48,284 bases of DNA, from positions 1 to 48,284 of the forward strand of contig USDL01000010.1 in NCBI GenBank assembly GCA_900553365.1, in the 5' to 3' direction. Origin of the DNA: an uncultured Clostridium sp. GTDB taxonomy: Bacteria > Bacillota > Clostridia > TANB77 > CAG-508. Numbering within the stretch: the stretch's first letter is position 1; every line of letters begins with the position of its first letter. Shown here piece after piece: positions 21,050 through 28,911 of the stretch. The notes under the pieces are model-generated. The model saw only the letters and a program-made list of their open reading frames with translations, was not told where the DNA came from and did not search any database. A program made the position numbers and the translations under genes.

Positions 21050-22337
21050 ATGAGACAAACAATGGCTGAAAGCCTTGATACTGTAAAGAGAGAAAACTGT
21101 AATTTAGAAGAAAGAGGTATAACTTTAGTAGCGTTAATAATTATAATAGTAGTAATACTAATATTGGTGGCAGTAAGCATAAACATATTAGTAAACAGCA
21201 ACCTAATAGACCACGCAGAAAAAACAGAGAAGTCGTATCTAGGAGCAATAAAGAATAAAGAGAATTGGGAAAAAATTGAATCAAACATACCAGGTGGAAC
21301 AAAAGTTGATGAAAACAAAGAGTATACAATAAAAGGAGAAACAAGAACAGCAGTAATACCAAGAGGGTTTACTGTGTCAGGAATAGACAGCGAAAGAACA
21401 ATAGAAGAAGGATTAGTAATATACTTAATACCAGATGATGAACTAGAAAACGTAAAATGGGATGGAACCGAAAAAACAAAATATGACCAATTTGTATGGA
21501 TACCAGTAACAGATGTAAATAAAATGTTTATGTGCCAAAGTAAAACAGCAGACGATGACTGTAATATAGAGCTTGTAAATGGAACACCAACATGTACAAA
21601 TCATAGTAATTCAACAAAAATGGCTGGAAGACTATACGCAACTGATTGGGGGGAAAAATTTAACAGTAATTTAACAACACAAACCTATAATGCCAATAGT
21701 AGTTTAAGAGAACCAGCCATAATAACAGGAAACATAGATGGAACAGGCACAGACTATGATGGAAGTAACACAGATAATAATATAGGATTAACATTAGCAA
21801 CATTACAAGAAGAATATAATAATGCAATAAAAAAAGTGACAGTAAGTAAAGGATTCTGGATAGGCAGATATGAAACAAGTGGAATGAATAGCTCAAATGA
21901 TGACATAGCAGTAAATATAGTAGCAGGAAAAGGAATAGAGGACGGAATAAGCAATGTAAAATGGTATAGAATGTATAAACAGCAACAAAACTATGCAAGC
22001 CAAAAGAGCCTTGATATTTCAACAATACAAAGTACAATGGTATTTGGAGCAGCTTGGGACCAAGCAATGATATTTGCAAATTGTGAAAAAGCAACTACAT
22101 CAGCAAAAGATGATTCAATAGTAACAGGCAATGTTGAAACAGATTGCTATAAGAATATCTATGACCTATGTGGCAATTTAGATGAATGGACAACAGAGGC
22201 TTACGACACCCGCTATCGAGTTGGCAGGGGAGGCCTTTGCATCGATAGTAGTTTTGCTAGTTTTCGCTACTACTACACTCCGACTTACGGCTACATCTAC
22301 CGACGGTTCTAGGGCTTCACTTTATGTATCACTGTAA
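21050..22337 (+). CDS. Prepilin-like protein with FGE/C-type-lectin-like C-terminal domain, candidate DGR target; +1 frameshift at CGG near the end
   Basis: ATG 21050 follows AAAGGAGAGG. Residues about 23-46 (RGITLVALIIIIVVILILVAV) form a type IV prepilin/pseudopilin-like N-terminus with an RGITL processing-like site. The extracellular part ends in a formylglycine-enzyme/C-type-lectin-like fold: QFVWIPV, KGFWIGRYET, DLCGNLDEWT, GRGGL, SSFASFRYYYTP. Zero frame would stop after YRRF. Codon 419 is CGG (22304-22306), and skipping its C gives YRGSRASLYVSL, the expected last strand of this fold, with TAA at 22335-22337 (428 residues, exact codon count). The last ~100 nt are GC-richer with NNY codons, like a DGR variable region. 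It is probably a surface-displayed binding protein; its ligand is unknown. Confidence 0.82.
22197..22304 (+). other. Candidate DGR variable region (VR) at the 3' end of the prepilin-like gene
   Basis: Base composition changes abruptly from AT-rich to C/G-rich. Almost all presumed variable positions are codons ending in C or T (TAC, GAC, CGC, TAT, GGC, CTT, TGC, ATC, GAT, TTT), as expected when AAY codons of a template repeat are mutated at A. The family is otherwise Asn-rich at such positions. A hairpin lies about 30 bp after the stop, as in known DGR targets. No template repeat or reverse transcriptase is in the window. Confidence 0.6.
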
Positions 22338-22367
22338 GAAAATCGGGCAATGAACTAATTAAATACC

Positions 22368-22396
22368 TCGAAGTAGTTTTCATAAAACTACCTCGA
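22368..22396. repeat. Inverted repeat/cruciform just downstream of the variable region
   Basis: The stem TCGA-A-GTAGTTTT pairs with AAAACTAC-C-TCGA around a CAT loop, with one mismatch in 13. It lies 30 bp after the stop codon. A hairpin in this position is a known feature downstream of DGR variable regions, so this is a candidate retrohoming determinant. The rest of the 22338-22660 gap holds only the terminator-like hairpin and the ribosome binding site of the next gene. Confidence 0.6.
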
Positions 22397-22416
22397 AGCT
22401 AAGTAAATGAGTGCTA

Positions 22417-22476
22417 AAAGGACCTATCATAATGAAGTGAACCCCGATTTGTTCACTTCGCTATGGTAGGCCCTTT
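22417..22476 (+). terminator. Long hairpin, probable terminator
   Basis: A stem of about 24 bp with few mismatches (AAAGG, CCTATCAT, GAAGTGAAC pairing with GTTCACTTC, ATGGTAGG, CCTTT) has an 8-nt loop and is followed by CTTTATCTTT. It probably ends the prepilin-like transcript. Confidence 0.65.
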
Positions 22477-22660
22477 CTTTATCTTTGGGGTATTTAATCT
22501 TGTAGCACTATTCCACTTTTTGAAGTTATGAAAAATAAAAGGTAAAACTATTGTAAATTTATGTAAAATAGGATATAATCACTTTTAGTTTAGTTCTTAC
22601 TGCCGTTTTTCAATGGTAGTTTTCCAATTAAAGAAATAAAATTAAAGGAGGGATTTTTTA

Positions 22661-23402
22661 TTGAATTTAGATTTAGAGAATATTTTTTTTAAGCGGTTTG
22701 ACTGATGGTAATTTTGGGCAACGTTTTATGAAGGAATTGTCTCAGCATTTAGGTAAAAAAACGAGTGAGGATAGGTTAGATATGCCAATAATTGAAGATA
22801 TACTGTCTAAAAATAATGTTACAACAGGTAATGAAAATGTTATAAGATGGAAGTTTGATGATGTTGTATTAGAATATGCAAAACAAAATTTTAATAATGA
22901 GTCAATGTATTTTGTAAAAGATAGTAAAAAAATATATTGGTCAAATAATGAAAAACACTATAATAATAATGTTTGTAGTGTATTAAAGGTGGAAAATAAT
23001 AAGGTAGATGAAATAGAAATAAGTAAAAAGAATATGCCTGAAAATATAGGGGTAAATGATGTTTTTAGGGAAAAAGGAGGTAAGTTTATAGTTGATGATT
23101 TTGCAACTGCTGAATTGCAGGAGAAAATAAAATGTATGGCAGAGGGAATAATAAATAAACAAAATGCGAATATAGAGAGTTATAGAAAAGAAGGCCATTT
23201 ATATATGGTAAGTGAAGAATTGGGGAATAATCGTTTTTTGTGGGATTTAACAGATGTTCCAAAGTTTGAATTTGAGGAGGTTGATATTCCAAAGGATTTG
23301 TTAGGTAAGGCGGTGGAAGGTTCAGTGCTTAGGTTTACTAATGGAACTTATGAATATTATTCAAACGATGGATTTGAGAGATTAAATAGAATCAAAAATT
23401 GA
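22661..23402 (+). CDS. Hypothetical cargo protein of the element, TTG start, +1 frameshift at CGG codon 12
   Basis: AAAGGAGGGA at 22644-22653 lies eight bases before TTG 22661. Zero frame stops after 14 codons. Codon 12 is CGG (22694-22696), and skipping its C gives MNLDLENIFFKGLTDGNFGQ and a 246-residue protein, an exact codon count to TGA 23402. The alternative, starting at TTG 22698 inside the open frame, has no ribosome binding site. The protein is soluble and acidic. Its C-terminus (about 205-245: PKDLLGKAVEGSVLRFTNGTYEYY) resembles a small beta barrel of the DUF3006 type, a weak match from memory only. The stop lies just before the right inverted arm. Function unknown. Confidence 0.68.
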
Positions 23403-23406
23403 GAAT

Positions 23407-23431
23407 TGGTTGGAAGTTTTTTAAATCCACA
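23407..23431. repeat. Right inverted-repeat arm of the element
   Basis: Partner of 18132-18156 in inverted orientation (23 of 25). It overlaps the attR core by 9 bp. Confidence 0.75.
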
Positions 23432-23433
23432 CC
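23423..23433. repeat. Right attachment core (attR) of the integrated element
   Basis: AAATCCACACC, identical to 18121-18131. It is read on the minus strand as GVDL of the M14 peptidase, after which the frame runs into element DNA. Confidence 0.82.
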
Positions 23434-23951
23434 ATTAATATTTGCTTTCCAACCTTCGGGAAATGGAATAGATGGATAGTTTCTAGAAATGTTTTGGGCT
23501 TTAGAATATACATTGCTGCCGCACGGGATAAGCACCATTTACAAGATTTACTCCGTCAGGATTGCTCATTGGAACAATATAAATAGATGAATTCTTAAAG
23601 ATAGTTCTTGCGTCAATTCCAAAAATGTTTTTATTCTCAGTATAAGCTATACAAAAATCTTCAATAAATTTCATGAGAACATTAGTAGTAATAGATTCAT
23701 TTGCATGTATTGATGCTGAATAAAAAACATGTTTTGGGCCTTGCCCTAATCTTATATAAGGAATAGGGTTTCCGTAAAACGCTAATTCCAATGTTTTCAG
23801 ATTGTAGAAATTGGTATGTTGTAAGCAACTTACGAATATCATTAAAAAGCTGAGGAGAAGTATAAAATTTATCAGTTAAAACAATAGACATATATATCAC
23901 CTAGAATAATATATGCAGAAGAAAATATAATAGTAACAAGGAGGGGAGTTT

Positions 23952-24410
23952 ATGTCAAAAACTAAAATTTATGTAAAATCAATTTTAATTCCAGTTTTTA
24001 TAGGGGGAATAGTTGGTTTAATTATTTCTGGTTCAATAGATTATAATTCATTGCAAAAACCATTTTTAGCTCCACCAAGCATACTATTTCCAATAGTTTG
24101 GACGATTTTGTATATATTAATGGGAGTGTCTTATGGAATATTAGAGAGCAAATCATTAATAGAACCAAAAACAAAATTTATATATTATCTACAACTTTTT
24201 GTAAATGCAACTTGGTCAATAATCTTCTTCACCTTAAAATGGCGTTTGTTTGCATTTATATGGATTATTTTATTAGACTTATTGGTAATTATAATGATAA
24301 TTGAATTCTATAAGAAAAACAAAATAGCAGGACTCATACAAATTCCATACTTATTGTGGGTATTATTTGCTTCATATTTGAATTTAGCGGTATATTTATT
24401 AAATAAATGA
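23952..24410 (+). CDS. tspO: TspO/MBR family membrane protein
   Basis: 152 residues with five hydrophobic helices and the family signature PFLAPPSILFPIVWTILYILMG (cut here: PP, FP, VWTILY). Aromatic-rich WSIIFF and PYLLWVLFASYLN occur in the later helices. TspO proteins bind tetrapyrroles and related ligands in the membrane, and bacterial roles are linked to stress and porphyrin handling. ATG 23952 follows AAGGAGGGG. It is divergent from the M14 gene (60-bp gap) and ends in its own terminator, so it is monocistronic. The length matches the family. No in-phase CGG. Confidence 0.9.
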   Translation: MSKTKIYVKSILIPVFIGGIVGLIISGSIDYNSLQKPFLAPPSILFPIVWTILYILMGVSYGILESKSLIEPKTKFIYYLQLFVNATWSIIFFTLKWRLFAFIWIILLDLLVIIMIIEFYKKNKIAGLIQIPYLLWVLFASYLNLAVYLLNK

Positions 24411-24430
24411 GAATAGATAATAGTAAGAAA

Positions 24431-24480
24431 TATGTAGGGAAATGGCAAAGAAAAATGTCGTTTCTCCTACATACTTTTTT
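24431..24480 (+). terminator. Rho-independent terminator after tspO
   Basis: TATGTAGG-GAAA pairs with TTTC-TCCTACATA (one bulge) around a ~19-nt loop, followed by CTTTTTT. Confidence 0.8.
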
Positions 24481-24491
24481 GCTATTAAATA

Positions 24492-24520
24492 TTGAATAAT
24501 GCACAAAAATCTGGTAAAAT
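24492..24520 (+). promoter_or_regulatory. Promoter of the folate operon
   Basis: TTGAAT (24492-24497), 17 bp, TAAAAT (24515-24520), about 25 bp before ATG 24545. The leader is too short for a folate riboswitch. Confidence 0.6.
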
Positions 24521-24544
24521 AATATAGTTAAGGAGAGATAAAAA

Positions 24545-25100
24545 ATGGAAAAATATTCAATATCAACAAATAAAAAAGTAATTATCGCAGCATTGCTTTT
24601 AGCATTATTTATAATATTAGATAGACTAGTAACAATAAATTTAGAATTTTTAGCAATAAACTTAAGTTTATTACCTATAATGTTAGCAGGTATGATATTA
24701 GGCTGGAAATATGCCTTATTAATAGGAGCTCTTGGAGATTTAATAGGCGCAATTTTTTGGCCATTTGGTGCATATTTTCCTGGATTTACAATAAGCGTGC
24801 GGACTTTCAGGGTTAGTTTATGGATTATTCTTATATGAAACACCAAATAAAGAAAAAAAATATTTTTGGTTAAAAGCCATTATAAGCAACCTAATTGTTT
24901 TAGCAATTATTAATCTATTATTGAACTCATTGTGGCTTAATATAATGTATGGAAAGGCTTTTTACTATTATTTAAGCGTAAGAGCTATTGCTCAAGTAGT
25001 ATCATTTCCAATATATGTAACATTAATTATATTGCTAGAAAAAACATTAAAAAAACCAATAAAAAAATATTTATATAAAGAGGAGCAAATTGAAGAATGA
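24545..25100 (+). CDS. folT: Folate-specific ECF transporter S component (FolT), +1 frameshift at CGG
   Basis: A membrane protein of 184 residues and about six helices that binds folate for an ECF transporter. Zero frame ends after 97 residues. The in-phase CGG at 24800-24802 (codon 86) loses its C to give FTISVGLSGLVYGLFLYETP and continues through helices 4-6 to TGA 25098-25100. The remaining 555 nt is a whole number of codons. The restored stop overlaps the folC start as ATGA, the usual translational coupling, which independently supports the bypassed frame. The assignment to folate rests on S-component features (AGMILGWKYALLIGALGDLIGAI) together with the folC neighbour. Without the bypass the protein would lose half its helices. 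Confidence 0.88.
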
Positions 25101-26365
25101 ACATAGAAGAGTATTTATCTCATTTTGATAAATTCACAAAAGATCCAACACTTGAAGCTATGGAATGGATTATGGATAAATTTGATAATCCACATAAAAA
25201 AATAAAATGTATACATATTGCAGGCACAAATGGCAAGGGTAGTGTAAGTGAAATGCTAAATAATTGCTTGATAAATGCAGGATACAAAGTTGGAAAATTT
25301 ATATCACCACATTTAATAACATTTAATGATGGAATATGCATTAACAATGAACAAATAACAGATAAAGAGGTAGAAAATATTTTAGTGCCATTGTCAAAAG
25401 TGATAGAAGAGTATAATAAAACACATAATACTCCAGTAAAATGGTTTGAAGTTATAACCTCTCTTGTATTTATATATTTTTATGAGAAAAAATGCGATTT
25501 TGCAGTAATTGAAACAGGCTTAGGAGGAATAACTGATTGCACAAATATAGTAAATCCAATAGTATCAGTCATAACAACTATTGGCTATGACCATGTAGAT
25601 ATATTAGGAAAAACACTTGAATCAATAGCAACTCATAAAGCAGGAATAATAAAGAAAAATTCAAATACAGTATTTATTAATCAACCAGAAATTGTAGATG
25701 TAATAAAGGAAAAATGTAAAAAGGAAAACAACAACTTACATTTAATTAGTCCAGATGAAATTAAAAACTATGAATATAATGAATTTTTCCAAAAATTTGA
25801 TTATAGGAATTATAAAGAAATTGAAATAAATCTAAAAGGCAAAGTTCAAACACTAAATGCAGCTGAAGTATTAGAAACAATTAGCATATTAAAAAATAAA
25901 GGATATGTAATTCCAGATGAAGCAGTTTGGGCAGGTTTAAAAACAGTTGTACATAGAGCCAGAATGGAAAAAATACATGATAATCCATGCATAATATTTG
26001 ATGGCGGACACAATGAAAGTGCGATTAAAAATCTAAAACAAAATATTGAACAATATTATAACACTCAAAAAAAAGTATTTATAATATCAATTTTAGAAAC
26101 AAAAGACCACAGCACAATAATAAAAGAATTAGCAGAAGAAAAAGATGCAATATTTTATTTTACAAGTGGAGTTCCGGGAAGACCTTATGTTCCTGCAAAA
26201 GAACTACTTGATGAAGCAAAAAAATACATAAAAACAAGTAACGTTTATGAAAAATCTTTAGAAGAAGCAATTAAAGAAGCAGAAGAAAAATATAATACAA
26301 GAGTAATATTTGTAATTGGAAGTTTTTACGTGTATAAAAAAGTTATTGATATTATAAAGAGATGA
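25097..26365 (+). CDS. folC: Folylpolyglutamate synthase / dihydrofolate synthase
   Basis: A 422-residue Mur-ligase-like cytosolic enzyme that adds glutamates to imported folate and may make dihydrofolate from dihydropteroate. An ATP-binding P-loop HIAGTNGKGSVSEML lies near residues 40-53, SPHLITFNDGICIN near 75-88, ETGLGGITDCTN near 145-156, and the C-terminal Rossmann-like domain has IFDGGHNESAIKNL. The length is typical. It overlaps folT by ATGA and is followed nine bases later by ecfA, so uptake and trapping of folate form one operon. No in-phase CGG; the CGG triplets at GGC GGA and CCG GGA are out of phase and harmless. Confidence 0.93.
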   Translation: MNIEEYLSHFDKFTKDPTLEAMEWIMDKFDNPHKKIKCIHIAGTNGKGSVSEMLNNCLINAGYKVGKFISPHLITFNDGICINNEQITDKEVENILVPLSKVIEEYNKTHNTPVKWFEVITSLVFIYFYEKKCDFAVIETGLGGITDCTNIVNPIVSVITTIGYDHVDILGKTLESIATHKAGIIKKNSNTVFINQPEIVDVIKEKCKKENNNLHLISPDEIKNYEYNEFFQKFDYRNYKEIEINLKGKVQTLNAAEVLETISILKNKGYVIPDEAVWAGLKTVVHRARMEKIHDNPCIIFDGGHNESAIKNLKQNIEQYYNTQKKVFIISILETKDHSTIIKELAEEKDAIFYFTSGVPGRPYVPAKELLDEAKKYIKTSNVYEKSLEEAIKEAEEKYNTRVIFVIGSFYVYKKVIDIIKR

Positions 26366-26373
26366 GGAATTAA

Positions 26374-27189
26374 ATGATAAAAATTGAAAACTTAAATTTT
26401 AAATACAAAAGGGAAGAAAATATACTAAAAAACATTAATCTTGATATTAAAGAAGGTGAATGTATTGCTATTGTTGGAAAAAATGGTTCAGGTAAATCTA
26501 CCTTTGCAAAACTTATAGCTGGAATTATGAAGCCAACCAAAGGTGATGTTTCTATTGATGATATTAATACTAAAAACAAACACGAATACATAAATTTAAG
26601 AAAAAAAATAGGAATAGTATTTCAAAACCCAGAAAATCAAATATTATTTAATAACTTAGATGATGAAATATCATTTGCCTTGAATAATTTGAACTTAGAT
26701 AATAAGGAACTAAGAATAAATGAAGCTTTAAAAAAAGTAAAAATAGAAAAAGAAAAAATTGGGGATTTGGATGAATTATCTCTTGGGCAAAAACAAAGAA
26801 TAGCAATAGCTGGAGTGCTTGCTATTAACCCTAAATATATTGTACTAGATGAACCTACAACAATGATAGATTCAGAGGGAAAAGACGCAGTATATAGCAT
26901 AATAAAAGAATTAAAAGAAGCTGGATATACAATAATTTATATTACAAATAATACAGAGGAAATACTTTTAGCAGATAAAGTAATAATCTTAAATGAAGGA
27001 CAAATAGTTGATACAATAAAAAGAAGTGAAATAGTTGAAAAAACAGAAATACTAAAAAAATACAATTTGAAAGTACCAACAGCTATTACAATTCTAGAAA
27101 AATTAAAGAAGAACAATATAAACATAGATGTAGAAAATTTATGTATAGATGATATAATAAGCAAAATAATTGAAAAGGTGAAAGAATGA
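26374..27189 (+). CDS. ecfA: ECF transporter ATPase component
   Basis: A 271-residue ABC ATPase with Walker A IVGKNGSGKSTFAKL (about 34-45), Q-loop FQNPENQI, signature LSLGQKQRIAIAG, Walker B KYIVLDEPTTMID and H-loop region YITNN, in which the usual switch His is replaced by Asn. It powers folate uptake with FolT and EcfT. Only one ATPase gene is present, whereas shared ECF modules have two, so it probably works as a homodimer or pairs with a subunit encoded elsewhere. The stop overlaps the ecfT start by four bases (ATGA). No in-phase CGG. Confidence 0.9.
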   Translation: MIKIENLNFKYKREENILKNINLDIKEGECIAIVGKNGSGKSTFAKLIAGIMKPTKGDVSIDDINTKNKHEYINLRKKIGIVFQNPENQILFNNLDDEISFALNNLNLDNKELRINEALKKVKIEKEKIGDLDELSLGQKQRIAIAGVLAINPKYIVLDEPTTMIDSEGKDAVYSIIKELKEAGYTIIYITNNTEEILLADKVIILNEGQIVDTIKRSEIVEKTEILKKYNLKVPTAITILEKLKKNNINIDVENLCIDDIISKIIEKVKE

Positions 27190-27752
27190 AAAATGTAATA
27201 AAAATTTTATTGTTTCTAGCATATACTGTATCCATTTTTCTAGTAAAACACGATATGTTTGCAGTAATTGTACTAGGAATTAATTTATTGATTACTTTAG
27301 CGTTAAAGATAAGCATAAAAGAAGAAATAGGAAACCTTTTAGGAGTTATATTATTTGTTATTTTTACCGCAGCCATAAACATAATTGTGGTAGATGTAAA
27401 AACTGGAATAAGAATAGGCGTAAAACTTATACTAGTATGTAATATAACATACATATTTTCAAGAATAACAAGCTATACAGAGCTTGCAGAAGCTTTAGAA
27501 AAAATATTTTCAATATTCAAATTTATAAAAATTAATCCTAAAAATGTAAGCCTAATGATATGCATAGCAATAGCATTTATACCAACAATTAGCAAGCAAA
27601 TAAAACAAGTAAGAGACAGCTTAAAATCAAAAGGTATAACATTCAATATAAAGAATTGGAGCCTAGTCTTTGAACCTGTAACAATATCATTATTAAAAAG
27701 AGTAGATGAAATTGAAAGCTCATTAAGAGCAAAGGCATACCAAGAAATGTAA
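27186..27752 (+). CDS. ecfT: ECF transporter transmembrane component
   Basis: 188 residues with about four to five membrane helices, then a cytoplasmic coupling region with RDSLKSKGI and ESSLRAKAYQ, the positions of the two short coupling-helix motifs that contact the ATPases. The protein is shorter than the usual ~265-residue EcfT but within the range of dedicated ECF systems. It is coupled to ecfA by a 4-bp overlap and is the last gene of the folT-folC-ecfA-ecfT operon; the next gene has its own promoter. No in-phase CGG. Confidence 0.85.
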   Translation: MKNVIKILLFLAYTVSIFLVKHDMFAVIVLGINLLITLALKISIKEEIGNLLGVILFVIFTAAINIIVVDVKTGIRIGVKLILVCNITYIFSRITSYTELAEALEKIFSIFKFIKINPKNVSLMICIAIAFIPTISKQIKQVRDSLKSKGITFNIKNWSLVFEPVTISLLKRVDEIESSLRAKAYQEM

Positions 27753-27760
27753 TAAAAATA

Positions 27761-27789
27761 TTGTAAAGTATGCAAAAATAGTATATAAT
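27761..27789 (+). promoter_or_regulatory. Promoter of prfA
   Basis: TTGTAA (27761-27766), 17 bp, TATAAT (27784-27789), 30 bp before ATG 27819. Confidence 0.65.
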
Positions 27790-27818
27790 TATTAAATATT
27801 AAAATAAGGAGAGTAAAT

Positions 27819-28880
27819 ATGTTTCAAAAATTAGAAGACGTAGAAAAAAGATATGATGAGTTAACAACAAAGATTAGTGATCCAGAAGTTATTTCTAGAA
27901 CTCAAGAATGGCAAAAGCTTATGAAGGAGCATGCTGGGCTTGAGGATGTTGTAACAAAGTATAGAGAATATAAAAAAGCAAAATCAGATTTTGAGGAAGC
28001 CAAAGCTATGGCAAGTGATAAAGAGTTAAAGGAACTTGCAGAGGCTGAAATGGATGAATTGAGAGTAAAAATTCCTGAACTTGAGGAGGAATTAAAAATA
28101 TTATTAATTCCAAAAGATCCTGATGATGATAAAAACACAATCTGTGAAATTAGAGCAGGTGCTGGAGGGGAAGAGGCTGCTTTATTTGCAGGAACTTTAT
28201 TTAGAATGTATACAATGTATGCAGAGGCAAAACATTGGAAAATTGAGATTTTAAATGAGAATGAAACTGAAATGGGTGGATACAAGGAAGTTACATTTAT
28301 GGTATCAGGAAAAGGCGTTTATAGTAGATTAAAATTTGAAAGTGGAGTTCACAGAGTTCAAAGGGTTCCAGATACTGAAAGTAGTGGAAGAATACACACA
28401 TCAACAGCAACAGTTGCCGTATTGCCAGTTGTAGAAGATGTTGAAATAGAAATAAATCCAGCAGATATTAGAATGGAAGTTTTTAGAGCATCAGGTGCTG
28501 GAGGACAAAAGGTTAATAAAACTTCATCAGCAGTAAGATTAATTCATGAACCAACAGGAATTGTAGCAGAATGTCAAACAGAACGTTCACAAACACAAAA
28601 TAGAGAATATGCAATGAGATTATTAAAATCAAGATTATATGAAATAGAAAAACAAAAACAAGATGAAGAGCGTTATAATGAGAGAAGAAGCCAAGTTGGA
28701 ACAGGAGATAGAAGCGAAAAAATTAGAACTTATAATTACCCACAAGGAAGAATCACAGACCACAGAATTGGATTTAGCATATTCCAAATGGAAAACTTCT
28801 TAAATGGCGACCTAGACGAAATGATAGACAACCTAATTGCAGCAGATAGGGCAGAAAAACTTAAAGGAAATGAAGAATAA
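27819..28880 (+). CDS. prfA: Peptide chain release factor 1
   Basis: A 353-residue RF1 that reads UAA and UAG stops. The catalytic GGQ loop is SGAGGQKVNKTSS near residues 225-238. The codon-recognition PxT motif reads PDT (RVPDTESSGRIHTS, near 182-195), where PAT, PVT or PET are the common forms. The N-terminal helical domain and C-terminal IRTYNYPQGRITDHR are intact, and the length is typical. It stands alone with its own promoter and a strong terminator. A release factor next to a genome region with unusual frame maintenance is worth noting, but nothing beyond the PDT variant suggests an altered role. No in-phase CGG. Confidence 0.95.
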   Translation: MFQKLEDVEKRYDELTTKISDPEVISRTQEWQKLMKEHAGLEDVVTKYREYKKAKSDFEEAKAMASDKELKELAEAEMDELRVKIPELEEELKILLIPKDPDDDKNTICEIRAGAGGEEAALFAGTLFRMYTMYAEAKHWKIEILNENETEMGGYKEVTFMVSGKGVYSRLKFESGVHRVQRVPDTESSGRIHTSTATVAVLPVVEDVEIEINPADIRMEVFRASGAGGQKVNKTSSAVRLIHEPTGIVAECQTERSQTQNREYAMRLLKSRLYEIEKQKQDEERYNERRSQVGTGDRSEKIRTYNYPQGRITDHRIGFSIFQMENFLNGDLDEMIDNLIAADRAEKLKGNEE

Positions 28881-28911
28881 AAAAAGAACAGCATAGCTGT
28901 TCTTTTTTTAT
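28878..28911. terminator. Bidirectional terminator between prfA and leuS
   Basis: AAAAAAGAACAGC, loop ATA, GCTGTTCTTTTTTT: a perfect stem with A-tract and T-tract, serving both convergent genes. Confidence 0.92.

Larger units (their letters stand above)
18121..23433 (+). mobile_element. 5.3-kb serine-recombinase element integrated in an M14 peptidase gene
   Basis: The element is bounded by the 11-bp direct repeat AAATCCACACC (18121-18131 and 23423-23433), which encodes GVDL of the target peptidase. Inside each end lie 25-bp imperfect inverted repeats (18132-18156 and 23407-23431, 23 of 25 matching), the likely recombinase binding arms. Contents, all on the plus strand: a 45-residue ORF, a large serine recombinase, a membrane-anchored DNA/RNA nuclease, a prepilin-like variable protein and a hypothetical protein ending right at the right arm. 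No relaxase, replication gene or reverse transcriptase is present, so mobility would rest on the recombinase plus help in trans. Precise excision restores the peptidase frame. Confidence 0.85.
23392..23891 (-). pseudogene. M14 zinc peptidase, N-terminal half (split by element), with two +1 frameshifts at CGG
   Basis: ATG 23891 follows AGGTGAT; the GTG at 23900 lies within that ribosome binding site. Two in-phase CGG codons (23774-23772 and 23521-23519) must lose their C to give SVLGNPIPYIRLGQGP and YPVGSNVYSKA. With them the frame reads the first zinc-ligand motif (YSASIHANESIT, HxxE), VPMSNPDGVNLV and YPSIPFPEGWKANINGVDL. It then passes the att core at 23433-23423 and runs into element DNA, stopping at 23392. 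The truncated product lacks the third zinc ligand and the catalytic Glu, so it should be inactive. Fusion with 17670-18120 gives an exact 305-residue enzyme. The M14 family is clear; cell-wall peptide as substrate is the usual role of this subgroup. Confidence 0.87.

Noticed and set aside
21660..22094. Minus-strand ORF of 144 codons opposite the prepilin-like gene
   Set aside because: Leu/Phe/Tyr-rich shadow of a well-supported coding frame; no ribosome binding site or family resemblance.
22698..23402. TTG 22698 as the start of the last cargo gene
   Set aside because: No ribosome binding site precedes it, whereas AAAGGAGGG sits properly before TTG 22661, and the CGG at codon 12 explains the frame change as in the other genes.
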